This document shows, in pieces, positions 9,550-17,477 of a stretch of DNA of 64,000 nucleotides. The notes under the pieces were generated by a model. It saw only the letters and a list, made by a program, of their open reading frames with translations, was not told where the DNA came from and searched no databases. The translations under genes were made by a program, and so were the position numbers. The stretch covers positions 41,745-105,744 of the forward strand of contig NZ_PPRN01000017.1 in the NCBI RefSeq assembly GCF_002902685.1. The letters are read 5' to 3'. Within the stretch, counting starts at the first letter, position 1, and each line of letters begins with the position of its first letter. This stretch comes from Staphylococcus pettenkoferi (GTDB taxonomy: Bacteria > Bacillota > Bacilli > Staphylococcales > Staphylococcaceae).

Positions 9550-9855
9550 TTAGAATAGAATTCCGAATGTAGATAATAATGATACGATATGTAAGAGAAT
9601 TACGATAAGTAGTACGAAAGGAAGTACCTTACTTGCGTATCTAATCCATCCAGATTTTTCATGTAAATGTTTAATTGATTTGTCGTTAAATATTACAGCT
9701 GCGATCAGAATAATCGCGTTAATAATACTACACATAAAGATAACTTTAATCATTGAGTTAAAATGGTTCGTGAGTAGAGGATTATGCGTATTAAAGTAAA
9801 TACTAATTAATACGAGAATAATAGCGATATAGAAATATAATTTTGAACGTGCCAT
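9550..9855 (-). CDS. small three-helix membrane protein, unknown function
   Basis: A 101-residue hydrophobic protein with three predicted membrane helices: residues about 6-21 (LYFYIAIILVLISIYF), about 35-53 (VIFMCSIINAIILIAAVIF) and about 73-95 (VLPFVLLIVILLHIVSLL). A short basic N-terminus (MARSK) suggests an inside-N topology. The start is ATG at 9853-9855, preceded by GGAGGAGG; the frame extends further upstream without a site. I do not recognise a family. It is upstream of crcB1 on the same strand, separated by a hairpin. Confidence 0.7.
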   Translation of the reverse strand: MARSKLYFYIAIILVLISIYFNTHNPLLTNHFNSMIKVIFMCSIINAIILIAAVIFNDKSIKHLHEKSGWIRYASKVLPFVLLIVILLHIVSLLSTFGILF

Positions 9856-9936
9856 GTTGACCTCCTCCAATATTACATTTCTTAATAATAGCATATTTTT
9901 CAATTATTGTAATCGTTAAATCATTTTAATGGAAAA

Positions 9937-10026
9937 GTGGAAGATGAGTTAAGAAATCTTGTAGATATTTTAAAAATTCTATCTCAAAACGTAATCGAAC
10001 TTCTCAAGCAAAAGAGTAGTATTTAA
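9937..10026 (+). CDS. possible 29-residue helical peptide (weak call)
   Basis: A GTG-initiated frame encodes a 29-residue, strongly amphipathic, leucine/isoleucine-patterned peptide (core DILKILSQNVIELLKQ). There is no good ribosome site, only a GGAAAA before the GTG. It lies in the 267-base gap before the transaldolase gene. It could be a decayed gene or chance; listed because the heptad-like pattern is unusual. Confidence 0.2.
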   Translation: MEDELRNLVDILKILSQNVIELLKQKSSI

Positions 10027-10122
10027 CAACGATGGGTGGTATAAAGAGGTTAAACATTATACTCAAACTGATTTAAATAAATATATTATCTAAGTTGGGT
10101 CTCATAGAGGAGGAAGAATGTA

Positions 10123-10836
10123 ATGAGAAAGTTAAATGTTGAAGTCTTCGCTGACGGTGCAGATATCGAAGCGATGAAGCTCGCATATAAAAATAAAGAA
10201 GTAGATGGGTTTACTACTAACCCAAGTTTAATGGCAAAAGCGGGCGTAGAAGATTACAAGGCTTTCGCTGAAGAAGCAGTACGAGAAATCCCTGACGCAT
10301 CAATCTCTTTTGAAGTCTTTGCGGACGATTTAGAAACGATGGAGCGTGAAGCTGAGATTCTACAACAATACGGTGATAACGTCTTCGTTAAGATTCCGAT
10401 CGTTAACACGAAAGGCGAATCCACAATTCCATTAATTAAGAAATTGTCAGCGCAACATGTACAACTTAACGTCACAGCGGTTTATACTATGGAACAAGTT
10501 CAAGCTATCACTGATGCGGTCACAGAAGGCGTCCCAACATATGTCTCTGTTTTCGCAGGTCGAATTGCTGATACTGGTGTAGATCCACTACCGTTAATGA
10601 AAGAAGCGATGGAAGTGACTCATAGTAAAGCGGGTGTGAAGTTATTATGGGCGAGCTGCCGTGAAGTGATTAACGTGATTCAAGCCGATGACATTGGTGC
10701 AGATATCATCACTTGTCCAGCAGGCGTTGTGAGCAAAGTGAATAACAATTTAGGTCGCGATATCGAAAGTCTGTCTGTTGATACTGTGAAAGGCTTTGCA
10801 AAAGATATTCAAAGCTCAGGTTTGTCTATTCTTTAG
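10123..10836 (+). CDS. tal: transaldolase / fructose-6-phosphate aldolase-type
   Basis: A 237-residue class I aldolase of the short transaldolase family, working in the non-oxidative pentose phosphate pathway. The Schiff-base lysine is K90 (VFVKIPI), with DGFTTNPSL at the N-terminus and LLWASCREV and DIITCPAGV in the C-terminal half. The staphylococcal homologue is the same length. The gene has a GAGGAGGAAG ribosome site and is monocistronic, ending at a good terminator. Confidence 0.93.
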   Translation: MRKLNVEVFADGADIEAMKLAYKNKEVDGFTTNPSLMAKAGVEDYKAFAEEAVREIPDASISFEVFADDLETMEREAEILQQYGDNVFVKIPIVNTKGESTIPLIKKLSAQHVQLNVTAVYTMEQVQAITDAVTEGVPTYVSVFAGRIADTGVDPLPLMKEAMEVTHSKAGVKLLWASCREVINVIQADDIGADIITCPAGVVSKVNNNLGRDIESLSVDTVKGFAKDIQSSGLSIL

Positions 10837-10922
10837 TAATAAATGAGGGAATCTCGAATGGCAGTTGTTTGAATCAATGGCTGCTGTTCAACTTTCAAGA
10901 AATTAATTTTGAAATATAACAT

Positions 10923-10970
10923 TGGCTCGTTTCGAATTGTGGATACCCCTTTTCGAATACGAGCCATTTT
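10923..10970 (+). terminator. Terminator after tal
   Basis: TGGCTCGT (10923-10930) pairs with ACGAGCCA (10959-10966), extended inward by TTCGAA on both arms with a one-base bulge; TTTT follows. Confidence 0.8.
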
Positions 10971-11052
10971 AATATATGAAAATGTAGAGCGTGCTATTGT
11001 ACCTCCATCTCATCTCAGTTAAGATAAAAGAAGTGATTAAAGGAGTAATGTG

Positions 11053-11508
11053 ATGAACAAAGATTTATTTCAACAAAAGGTAACGAAACATTTGTGGTTT
11101 CTTAATAAGAAAGAGAAAAAGCAACTACATCAAACAATCCAACAACTAGATCCCGAACAAGAGCAAGATGCGCAACTTCTACAACGTCCCATCTTTTTTG
11201 CTAATCAGTTTCTTAAGACTCATATTTTCCGTCAGAAAGTCGTGGGTACGACAACGTTTATGCTTCTATTGCTAGGTCTACTTGTATCTTACGTTATTAC
11301 AGTAGGGCTTTTCCTGTTCGGATTTATCACAAGCTTAAGTGCAGTGAATTATTTTATCCACCCACAAGGAAATTTAACGATGCTTTCAGCTATCCTTATA
11401 TTGATTGGGGCCGTCGGACTTGTGATCGTTGCACTTTGGCTTATCAAGCAGACGACCGCCTTGTTCACTAAAAAGCTCTTAGAATACAAATATAATAAAG
11501 CACTATAG
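11053..11508 (+). CDS. membrane protein with HAAS-like N-terminal helical domain
   Basis: A 151-residue protein. The first about 50 residues are charged and helical (HLWFLNKKEKKQLHQTI) and resemble the HAAS/DUF1700-type cytosolic domain seen in PadR-linked membrane proteins. Two or three hydrophobic segments follow (about 56-94 and 105-132) and a short basic tail. The ATG at 11053 lies 7 bases after AAAGGAG; a GTG directly before it is too close. Its last 6 bases overlap the convergent ecfX. No PadR regulator is nearby, so the HAAS resemblance is only suggestive. Confidence 0.6.
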   Translation: MNKDLFQQKVTKHLWFLNKKEKKQLHQTIQQLDPEQEQDAQLLQRPIFFANQFLKTHIFRQKVVGTTTFMLLLLGLLVSYVITVGLFLFGFITSLSAVNYFIHPQGNLTMLSAILILIGAVGLVIVALWLIKQTTALFTKKLLEYKYNKAL

Positions 11509-11940
11509 CTCAATATCTTGATTGTAGAAAGTAGCTAAAGATAAGCTTTCTAACCATTTTTTACGGATCAAGGTATAGCCTTCATCGACGAGTAATTGCT
11601 TGCGTGCACTGAAGTAAATGAGTGTTCGTGAACCTTTAGATGTTAAACCCCGGATTTGGTGTGCGTTGATATAAATTTGAAGTGGCGCACGCTGTTGTTT
11701 AATCGGGAATAACGTGAGATGTTGATTAACGTAAATAGGCACGAGTTTATTGATATGCAGTAGATTTTTAGATGTTGCGATTTGATGTTTGATATCTAAA
11801 CGGCTACTACTAATGAGGTAATTTAAGACTTTGTTTAATGATCCAGGATAGAGATACGAATGGTTGACGAATTCACATCGAGTGAGGCGCTCCAGATCGG
11901 GTTGTGTCATAACATAGAGCAGTTGATTCTTATCGAGCAT
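11503..11940 (-). CDS. ecfX: ComK-like protein linked to SigS (EcfX orthologue)
   Basis: A 145-residue protein directly downstream of sigS. From about residue 68 it reads VPIYVNQHLTLFPIK, then YINAHQIRGL, then SRTLIYFSARKQLLV, which parallels the ComK core (LFP, W/Y-I-x-x-HI, TxI-x-F). In S. aureus the equivalent gene ecfX modulates SigS. ComK proteins bind DNA and activate competence genes, so EcfX may act as a DNA-binding partner; this is inference. Its ATG is 3 bases after the sigS stop, and GAGGTG within the sigS end is its ribosome site. It overlaps the neighbouring gene by 6 bases. Confidence 0.7.
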   Translation of the reverse strand: MLDKNQLLYVMTQPDLERLTRCEFVNHSYLYPGSLNKVLNYLISSSRLDIKHQIATSKNLLHINKLVPIYVNQHLTLFPIKQQRAPLQIYINAHQIRGLTSKGSRTLIYFSARKQLLVDEGYTLIRKKWLESLSLATFYNQDIEL

Positions 11941-11943
11941 GAT

Positions 11944-12429
11944 TTACACCTCTGCTTTAGACATAAACTGTTGGTATTTCTTGAGGACACTGCGACGATA
12001 GAGCTTAACAGAGCTCACTGAACGCTGAAGTTGTTTCGCTATTTCAGCCTGTTGATAACCTTGTAGTCTGAGACGCAACCATTGCTGTTCAAGAGGCGCG
12101 AGCAACGGTTCAAACGTCTTGAGTAAATCCGCAGTGAGCACTTGTTCTTCCATTGATTCAGAAGTGTAGATGTTTGTTGTGGTTTCTAGTGTTAAAGATG
12201 GCTCCTGCTTGCCTCTTTGACGAAAGAGGTCAATGAGGTAGAACCGTAGGCGATAGAATAGATATTTGCTCAGTGGGAGTTGATGATTATCGTCGTAACG
12301 CTCGATGAGTTCCCACATGCGTATGAGCAATAATTGATAGAATTCATCATAATCATAACTGATATTGTAACTTTTGAGTAGATAATGAATTATATTTTTG
12401 TATTTTTCATAGTAAGTGTTAAAATTCAA
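11944..12429 (-). CDS. sigS: ECF-like sigma factor SigS
   Basis: A 161-residue sigma factor with region 2 in the first 75 residues (YDYDEFYQLLLIRMWELIERY, FYRLRFYLIDLFRQ) and a region 4 helix-turn-helix at about 105-155 (YQQAEIAKQLQRSVSSVKLYRRSVLKKY). The start is TTG at 12427-12429 with only a weak AAAGAAGAA site, implying poor translation. SigS in S. aureus responds to DNA damage and wall stress. A perfect 16-bp palindrome sits 16-31 bases upstream. It forms an operon with ecfX. Confidence 0.88.
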   Translation of the reverse strand: MNFNTYYEKYKNIIHYLLKSYNISYDYDEFYQLLLIRMWELIERYDDNHQLPLSKYLFYRLRFYLIDLFRQRGKQEPSLTLETTTNIYTSESMEEQVLTADLLKTFEPLLAPLEQQWLRLRLQGYQQAEIAKQLQRSVSSVKLYRRSVLKKYQQFMSKAEV

Positions 12430-12444
12430 TTGTTTCTTCTTTCG

Positions 12445-12460
12445 ATTTGTACGTACAAAT
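12445..12460. promoter_or_regulatory. Perfect 16-bp palindrome upstream of sigS
   Basis: ATTTGTACGTACAAAT is self-complementary over all 16 bases and lies immediately upstream of the sigS start, in the expected promoter or 5' leader region. It looks like an operator for a dimeric repressor; the binding protein is unknown. Confidence 0.5.
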
Positions 12461-12631
12461 AAATATTTCCGGATAACTATAGCGTACGGTGAAGTAGAAA
12501 AGATTTCAGTTGCTTAATATGAGTAAAAGGTGTTAAATGGTAGTAATAGCAATTTAAATATGACTAAAATAGTACTTAAATAGTGTTTTAAATATAGATT
12601 CGACATAGTTTAACTGACAAGGAGGCTCTAA

Positions 12632-12856
12632 ATGGATTACGCACACCTTAATCTTGAACATTTTTTCGCGCGACACGACGATTTGGATTCGATTAAAGAT
12701 AAATCAGATTTCGTAATGATCAATAATATGACGAAAGAAATGCATTATCGTGACGGTAGTGTAGAAGGTAATATCGATTTGAATCCGTATTATTATAAGA
12801 ATCGTTCACAAGCAGTCAGTTTCATCATGATGGAATATCAGTCAAATCATAAGTAA
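12632..12856 (+). CDS. small conserved-looking cytosolic protein, unknown
   Basis: A 74-residue acidic protein with an excellent AAGGAGG site (12619-12625) and ATG at 12632. No membrane helix or known motif is seen; the sequence is histidine/aspartate rich at the N-terminus and aromatic near the C-terminus (NPYYYKNRSQAVSFIMMEY). A terminator hairpin follows at 12919. It is divergent from sigS across a 200-base gap, so the two may share control. Codon use and ribosome site make it a real gene, but function is unknown. Confidence 0.7.
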   Translation: MDYAHLNLEHFFARHDDLDSIKDKSDFVMINNMTKEMHYRDGSVEGNIDLNPYYYKNRSQAVSFIMMEYQSNHK

Positions 12857-12918
12857 TGAACAACAATTTCATTGAGAAGTGAAGATGCTAGGGAAATTCA
12901 GGTGCTGTCTTTATTTTG

Positions 12919-12948
12919 TAATGAAATTAAAGTTTCATTACTTTTTTT
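12919..12948 (+). terminator. Terminator after small protein gene
   Basis: TAATGAAA (12919-12926) pairs with TTTCATTA (12933-12940), followed by seven T. Confidence 0.85.
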
Positions 12949-13045
12949 ATGAATTTGTAACAACGACAGTATGAAATTGTGTGACATCGATTTAAATGTT
13001 AAACTTTATAAGCAAAGTTCAAATTATTACCTAAGAGGTGTGAAC

Positions 13046-13900
13046 ATGATTAAACATAAGAAAGGCTCAATCTTTTCGATTATTGGTCTCTTAATAATCT
13101 TAGGTGTTTTTGTAGCTATTGGATTTTCTTTAATTAAAGACCAAGTGATTTTTAAACACGAAAACCAAGTTGAGCATATTGAAAAGGTAGATAATACTTT
13201 AGACAAAGCTTCGAAAAAGCAAGTGGATAACTATACGAAGCAACAAGTATCGAATAAGAATGACAAGTGGAGAGACGCATCTCCTGAAGAGATTAAAGAT
13301 GCGATGGATTCAAGTAAGTTAATTGATAGTGATGTACAGAAATATCAATTCTTGCAACTTGATAAATATCAAGGAGTGGATCGCAATCGTATCAAACGTA
13401 TGCTCGTGGATAATCCTACATTATTGAATCATACGGACGATTTCATCAAAGCTGCGAAAGACAAACATGTCAATGAGGTTTATCTCATTTCGCACGCATT
13501 GCTTGAGACGGGCTCGGTTAACAGTGATCTCGCGAAAGGTGTGGAAATTGACGGTAAGAAATACTACAACTTCTTTGGTGTAGGCGCACTAGACGAGGAT
13601 CCTGTGAAGACAGGTGGCGAATACGCGAAGAAACATGGTTGGGATACACCTGAGAAAGCCATTGCTGGCGGTGCTGATTTCATCCATGATCACTTCCTTT
13701 CACACGATGATCAGAATACACTTTACAGCATGAGATGGAATCCTAAGAATACTGGTAAGCATCAATATGCGACAGATATTAATTGGGCTAAAAGTAATGC
13801 GAAGCTCATGTCTAATTTCTACGACAAGATGAATACAGAAGGTAAGTACTATAAATATTACGTTTATAAAGATGATCCTAAACATCAAGAGGAGAAATAA
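13046..13900 (+). CDS. sagB: membrane-anchored glucosaminidase SagB
   Basis: A 284-residue GH73-type endo-beta-N-acetylglucosaminidase, the same length as S. aureus SagB. It has an N-terminal membrane anchor (about residues 8-30), a helical stalk, and the catalytic domain whose general acid is E154 in LISHALLETGS; NFFGVGALDEDP and GWDTPEKAIAGGADF follow as in GH73. SagB trims nascent glycan strands and, with SpdC, may free them from the membrane. ATG 13046 follows AAGAGGTG; the frame opens earlier at 12971 without a site. In S. aureus it also neighbours sigS. Confidence 0.9.
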   Translation: MIKHKKGSIFSIIGLLIILGVFVAIGFSLIKDQVIFKHENQVEHIEKVDNTLDKASKKQVDNYTKQQVSNKNDKWRDASPEEIKDAMDSSKLIDSDVQKYQFLQLDKYQGVDRNRIKRMLVDNPTLLNHTDDFIKAAKDKHVNEVYLISHALLETGSVNSDLAKGVEIDGKKYYNFFGVGALDEDPVKTGGEYAKKHGWDTPEKAIAGGADFIHDHFLSHDDQNTLYSMRWNPKNTGKHQYATDINWAKSNAKLMSNFYDKMNTEGKYYKYYVYKDDPKHQEEK

Positions 13901-13931
13901 GAATAGGTAAGGCGTTGCGCTCCTATTTATA

Positions 13932-13969
13932 AAAACCCGTAGAGGCTGAAATAGACCTCTACGGGTTTT
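13932..13969. terminator. Bidirectional terminator after sagB
   Basis: AAAACCCGTAGAGG (13932-13945) pairs perfectly with CCTCTACGGGTTTT (13956-13969), with A/T runs on both sides. Confidence 0.92.
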
Positions 13970-14037
13970 GTTATGGTTAAGACTTCATAGTGATGTCGTG
14001 TCTACTGTTTTAAGTTCTTGAAATGAACTTCTGACAG

Positions 14038-14115
14038 TTACTTCGCTTCATTTTTACGATTAAAGATAATCCAGAACACTAGCATGGATAGTAATACTTT
14101 GATGATAAATTTCAT
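14038..14115 (-). CDS. 25-residue membrane peptide
   Basis: A short frame, ATG at 14113-14115 to TAA at 14038-14040, encodes a peptide starting MKFIIKVLLSMLVFWIIF and ending NRKNEAK. It is one hydrophobic helix with a charged C-terminus. A perfect AGGAGG lies 9 bases before the ATG. It begins 20 bases after the stop of the binding-lipoprotein gene on the same strand, so the two are probably cotranscribed. The strong site and clean helix make it likely to be translated; function is unknown. Confidence 0.6.
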   Translation of the reverse strand: MKFIIKVLLSMLVFWIIFNRKNEAK

Positions 14116-14135
14116 AAAAGGGGGCCTCCTTTATC

Positions 14136-15059
14136 CTACTTATTAAAGTAATGGTGTTTTTCTAAAAAGTCATGTGCGACGACAACAGGTTCTTTACCTT
14201 TGCCATCACCTTCGTAATTGAGTTGTTGCATTTGTTCGGTAGAAATTTGACCTTCAAGTTTCTTTACCGCTTGTCGAACTTCAGGCTCTTGTCTTTGGAG
14301 ACGCTTTGGCACGATGGCGCTCGCATCATAGGATGGGAAGAAGTGTTTATCGTCCTTTAATACTTTAAGATGATAGGCAGAAACACGTCCATCTGTGGTA
14401 TAACCTAACGCGGCATCAAGTTTGTTGCTTTTCAATGCATCATAAACGAGGCCAATCTGCATTGGCTTTAGTTGTTTAAATTTAAAGCCGTAATAGTGCG
14501 TGAATGGTCGATACCCGTCGCCACCACGTTTGATCCAAGTTGTATCTGTTCCAACACGAATTTGATCTTTAACCTTTTCTAAATCCGAAACGGTTTCTAA
14601 GTGATATTTCTTAGCTGTTTCTTCTGTCACCATAAATGCAAAGGTATTTTCGAACCCATATGAATCAAAGAACGTCTGATCATATTTCTTATCGAATAAC
14701 TTTTGCGTTACAGACATTGCTTTCTTAGGATCTCGAATCGGTTTCTGATGCAAAGCACCTACAAGCTCAGTTCCAGTATAACGTGTGCTCGAAATATCGG
14801 CTTGCCCGTTAAGTAAAGCGTTATGCTGAATCGTCGCAGACCCTAAGTTATTGATAATGGACACGTTGTATTTGTTGCTATCATGTTCGATTAAATCTTT
14901 AATCATATAAGCCATGATTTGAGATTCACTCGTAGCGAGTGCGGAGACTTTGAAATTCTTTTTACCTTGCGTGCTACCGCCTAAACCCGGCAAATCACAG
15001 CCCGCTAGAGTCATCACACAAATTAATATGATGATCATACCATAACGTAATCGAGACAT
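14136..15059 (-). CDS. osmoprotectant/glycine betaine-type substrate-binding lipoprotein (OpuCC-like)
   Basis: A 307-residue periplasmic-binding-type protein with a lipoprotein signal: hydrophobic residues 5-19 and lipobox LAGC with cysteine 21. The mature part matches QAT/OpuAC-family binding proteins (FKVSALATSESQIMAYMIKD, ADISSTRYTGTELVGAL, GRVSAYHLKVLKDD). It probably binds betaine, choline or carnitine outside the membrane. ATG at 15057-15059 follows GTGAGG; a GTG 15 bases further up is also in frame. No ABC ATPase or permease gene is adjacent, so it must share a distant transporter or have another role. Confidence 0.82.
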   Translation of the reverse strand: MSRLRYGMIIILICVMTLAGCDLPGLGGSTQGKKNFKVSALATSESQIMAYMIKDLIEHDSNKYNVSIINNLGSATIQHNALLNGQADISSTRYTGTELVGALHQKPIRDPKKAMSVTQKLFDKKYDQTFFDSYGFENTFAFMVTEETAKKYHLETVSDLEKVKDQIRVGTDTTWIKRGGDGYRPFTHYYGFKFKQLKPMQIGLVYDALKSNKLDAALGYTTDGRVSAYHLKVLKDDKHFFPSYDASAIVPKRLQRQEPEVRQAVKKLEGQISTEQMQQLNYEGDGKGKEPVVVAHDFLEKHHYFNK

Positions 15060-15209
15060 ATTATGTAACCTCACTTATGCGTTATAAGGGTGTATATAGC
15101 GTAACACAATATATATAAAAGTTTAATATCAGTTTAGCAAGTCCGAAAAAAGTGAATATACAAATGAATGTGTTATAAAAAGATAAAAACTTTAAAGAGG
15201 TCGATCACA

Positions 15210-16694
15210 ATGAAGATAGCAATTATCGGCGCCGGTACTGCAGGTGTCAGTGTATTAAGAGAACTCGTTAAATATCAAGAATTTAAAGATTTAGAAGTGG
15301 ATATTTATGATAATCCAGAAAATATGGGGCAGGGTGTGCCTTTCCAAAATGATAGTCAAGAATTATTGATTAACTTGCCGTCAGATCAAATGTCTTTAAA
15401 TTTAGATAATCCTAGAGAATTCTACGAATGGTATGAGCGACAAGACGATTTCAAATTTGAGCATCCAGAATTCTTGCCGCGCTTTATCTTTGGCCATTAT
15501 ATGAAGTCATATCTCAAGCAATATCAACAAACGTACGACAATATCAACGTCATTTATAAAGAAGTTACAGAAGTCTACATCGATTCAAACATTGGGGATA
15601 CAGAAATTAACTATCACGTCTGCACTTCCAATGATATGTCTGAATGTAAAGTGTATGATGTGGTCTTCCTTGCCATTGGAACGTTGTCTTACCATGATCC
15701 CTACCATCTGAAAGGAACAAAAGGTTATATTCAAACGCCTTATCCTACATACAATACATTAGATGAAGTGGACGATACGGATCGTATTGCGATTGTGGGT
15801 ACGGGCTTAGCAAGTTTAGATGTTATCCGTTATGTCACTGCGCATCATCCAAACTTGCCGATAACTGTGACGAGTCGCAGTGGTCATTTACCTAGCGTGC
15901 GTGGCGAGATGCCTGATATTGAATTTGAGTACATAACACCCGAGCATTTTAACCGTATTAAAAAAGACTACTTTGGTAACGTGCCTCTTCAACATGCGAT
16001 AGACTTATTCGTCAAAGAGTGTGAACGTTTCGATCTAGATTTAGATGAATTAGTCCATCGTAAACAGGGCGAGCCGATTCATGATTTAACTTATGATTTA
16101 GATCATCCTAAAGAAGTGGGGATCTTCCAAACGCTATTAGAAATGGTCAAAGAAAATATGAACTGGATTTGGAATAGTTTCAGTCATCAAGATCAGGAAA
16201 AATTCTTGAAAGAGTATCACGGTATTCTGAAAGCAAATTCAAATCCAATGCCACCGACTACAGCACATTTAATTATCGATGGTATTCATGACGGTTTGAT
16301 CGAAATTAAGAAGAATGTGAAAGACATTTATTACGATGAACCTAACAGTCGCTTCTGTATTTATTACGAGGAAGAGAATGAGAAACCATCCATTTTCGAT
16401 ATTGTTATTAATGCGACAGGTGCCAAAACGCATCTTGCCGATCTTGACCATGATGACCAACTCGTCATTAATTTGGAGAATAGACAAGTTGTGCAGTCTC
16501 ATTCGCTGGGTGGTATTCAAATCATACCTGAAACCAATCAAGTGATTAGTCCGCGTTATGGCACCTTGCGACGTATGTATGCCTTTGGACAGCTCACAAA
16601 TGGTATTAATCAATCGCGCAATGGTGTAAATATGATTGTGAAACAAGCTGCAAGTGTTGTAGATCAAATGTTTGACAATATGAGAGAACATTAG
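15210..16694 (+). CDS. FAD/NAD(P)-binding protein (FAD_NAD-binding 9 type)
   Basis: A 494-residue flavoprotein-like enzyme. The N-terminal dinucleotide fold reads IIGAGTAG (glycines 7, 9 and 12), and a second Rossmann motif IAIVGTGLASLDV lies near residue 195. GQGVPFQNDSQELLINLP is typical of the pfam13454 family. A C-terminal region with NATGAKTHLADL completes the FAD fold. Substrate is unknown. ATG 15210 follows AAAGAGG; the frame is open from 15168 without a site. It is divergent from the lipoprotein gene. Confidence 0.78.
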   Translation: MKIAIIGAGTAGVSVLRELVKYQEFKDLEVDIYDNPENMGQGVPFQNDSQELLINLPSDQMSLNLDNPREFYEWYERQDDFKFEHPEFLPRFIFGHYMKSYLKQYQQTYDNINVIYKEVTEVYIDSNIGDTEINYHVCTSNDMSECKVYDVVFLAIGTLSYHDPYHLKGTKGYIQTPYPTYNTLDEVDDTDRIAIVGTGLASLDVIRYVTAHHPNLPITVTSRSGHLPSVRGEMPDIEFEYITPEHFNRIKKDYFGNVPLQHAIDLFVKECERFDLDLDELVHRKQGEPIHDLTYDLDHPKEVGIFQTLLEMVKENMNWIWNSFSHQDQEKFLKEYHGILKANSNPMPPTTAHLIIDGIHDGLIEIKKNVKDIYYDEPNSRFCIYYEEENEKPSIFDIVINATGAKTHLADLDHDDQLVINLENRQVVQSHSLGGIQIIPETNQVISPRYGTLRRMYAFGQLTNGINQSRNGVNMIVKQAASVVDQMFDNMREH

Positions 16695-17082
16695 AGAAAA
16701 GAAAGACGAAGTTTAAGTTTCTGTTGGGGAAGCGTCGAATTCGATCAAGCGTGTACAGCTTCGAATCTTACTCAACTTATCGTTATAGGTGCAGGAGATC
16801 AAGTTTTAGAAAGTTTTTCTTTAACGTAAAAGGTTTGGTAGTGGGGAGACGTTGACGTACGTTTCCTCGCTACCTTTTGCTATATAGGGAGTCCTGCAAA
16901 TTGAGTAGTGAAAGATGATGGCGAAACGAAATGAGAGGAGCGCTGATACTTACTTCAAACGTTTGACACTTGGAATGAGCTTCTCCACGTTATACAGACA
17001 CCTGAATTGTGTTTCACAATATTTTGATGTAAGATAATGATAGACTCAATCATCGATGTCAATTGAACAATTAAATAGAGTA
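16695..17082. other. Intergenic region before the rib leader
   Basis: No convincing gene. It holds the terminator at 16838-16880 and, nearer the riboswitch, a short palindrome TTGTGTTTCACAA (17007-17019) followed by A/T-rich sequence that probably contains the rib promoter. Nothing else is assignable. Confidence 0.5.
16838..16880 (+). terminator. Terminator after FAD-protein gene
   Basis: GTAGTGGGGAGACG (16838-16851) pairs with CGTTTCCTCGCTAC (16860-16873); all 14 positions pair if G-T wobbles are allowed. CTTTT follows. Confidence 0.75.
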
Positions 17083-17213
17083 ATTCTTTCGGGGCAGGGT
17101 GAAATTCCCAACCGGCAGTAAGTGAAGCCTGCGACCCGAGGTCATAAGATATGACCTTGGCTGATCTAGTGAGAATCTAGAGCCGACAGTATAGTCTGGA
17201 TGGGAGAAAGAAT
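17083..17213 (+). ncRNA. FMN riboswitch aptamer
   Basis: P1 is ATTCTTTC (17083-17090) with GAAAGAAT (17206-17213). Inside are the RFN-element hallmarks GGGGCAGGGTGAAATTCCC, ACCGGCAGTAAG, AGCCTGCGACCCG, GGCTGATCTAGTGAGA and GCCGACAGTATAGTCTGGATGGGAGAAAG-type ends in order. It precedes the rib operon, so FMN represses riboflavin synthesis. Confidence 0.96.
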
Positions 17214-17463
17214 GAAGTAAACGACAACCACCATAACGTGTGGTCTACTTTGTCATGTGAAGTATGCATTATAACACGGACTTACTGTGTTAATAGTGGT
17301 GACAAGCGTTAGTAGAGCAGACATATGTCAGTAATATGTTGAAGTCTGCGCAAGTTAGGTTTGTGTGCCATTATGACCTAAAGTCGTACGTGATGATACA
17401 CATATGGAACATGTTAGTTTACTATTTTTCTCACACCTGAAGCGAAGCCTTAGGTGTTTTTTT
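17214..17463 (+). promoter_or_regulatory. Long FMN expression platform with terminator
   Basis: About 220 bases of structured leader follow the aptamer and end in a terminator: ACACCTGAAG (from 17433) with CTTAGGTGT (to 17457) and seven T. Upstream, TTAGGT (17355-17360) pairs with ACCTAA (17376-17381), duplicating the terminator arms and giving a candidate antiterminator. GCAGAC (17317-17322)/GTCTGC (17344-17349) forms another stem. Confidence 0.65.
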
Positions 17464-17477
17464 AATGAGGTGATGAA

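Noticed and set aside
17007..17019. TTGTGTTTCACAA as a Rex site before rib
   Set aside because: Spacer is 3 instead of 6-8 bases, so it does not fit Rex half-site spacing.
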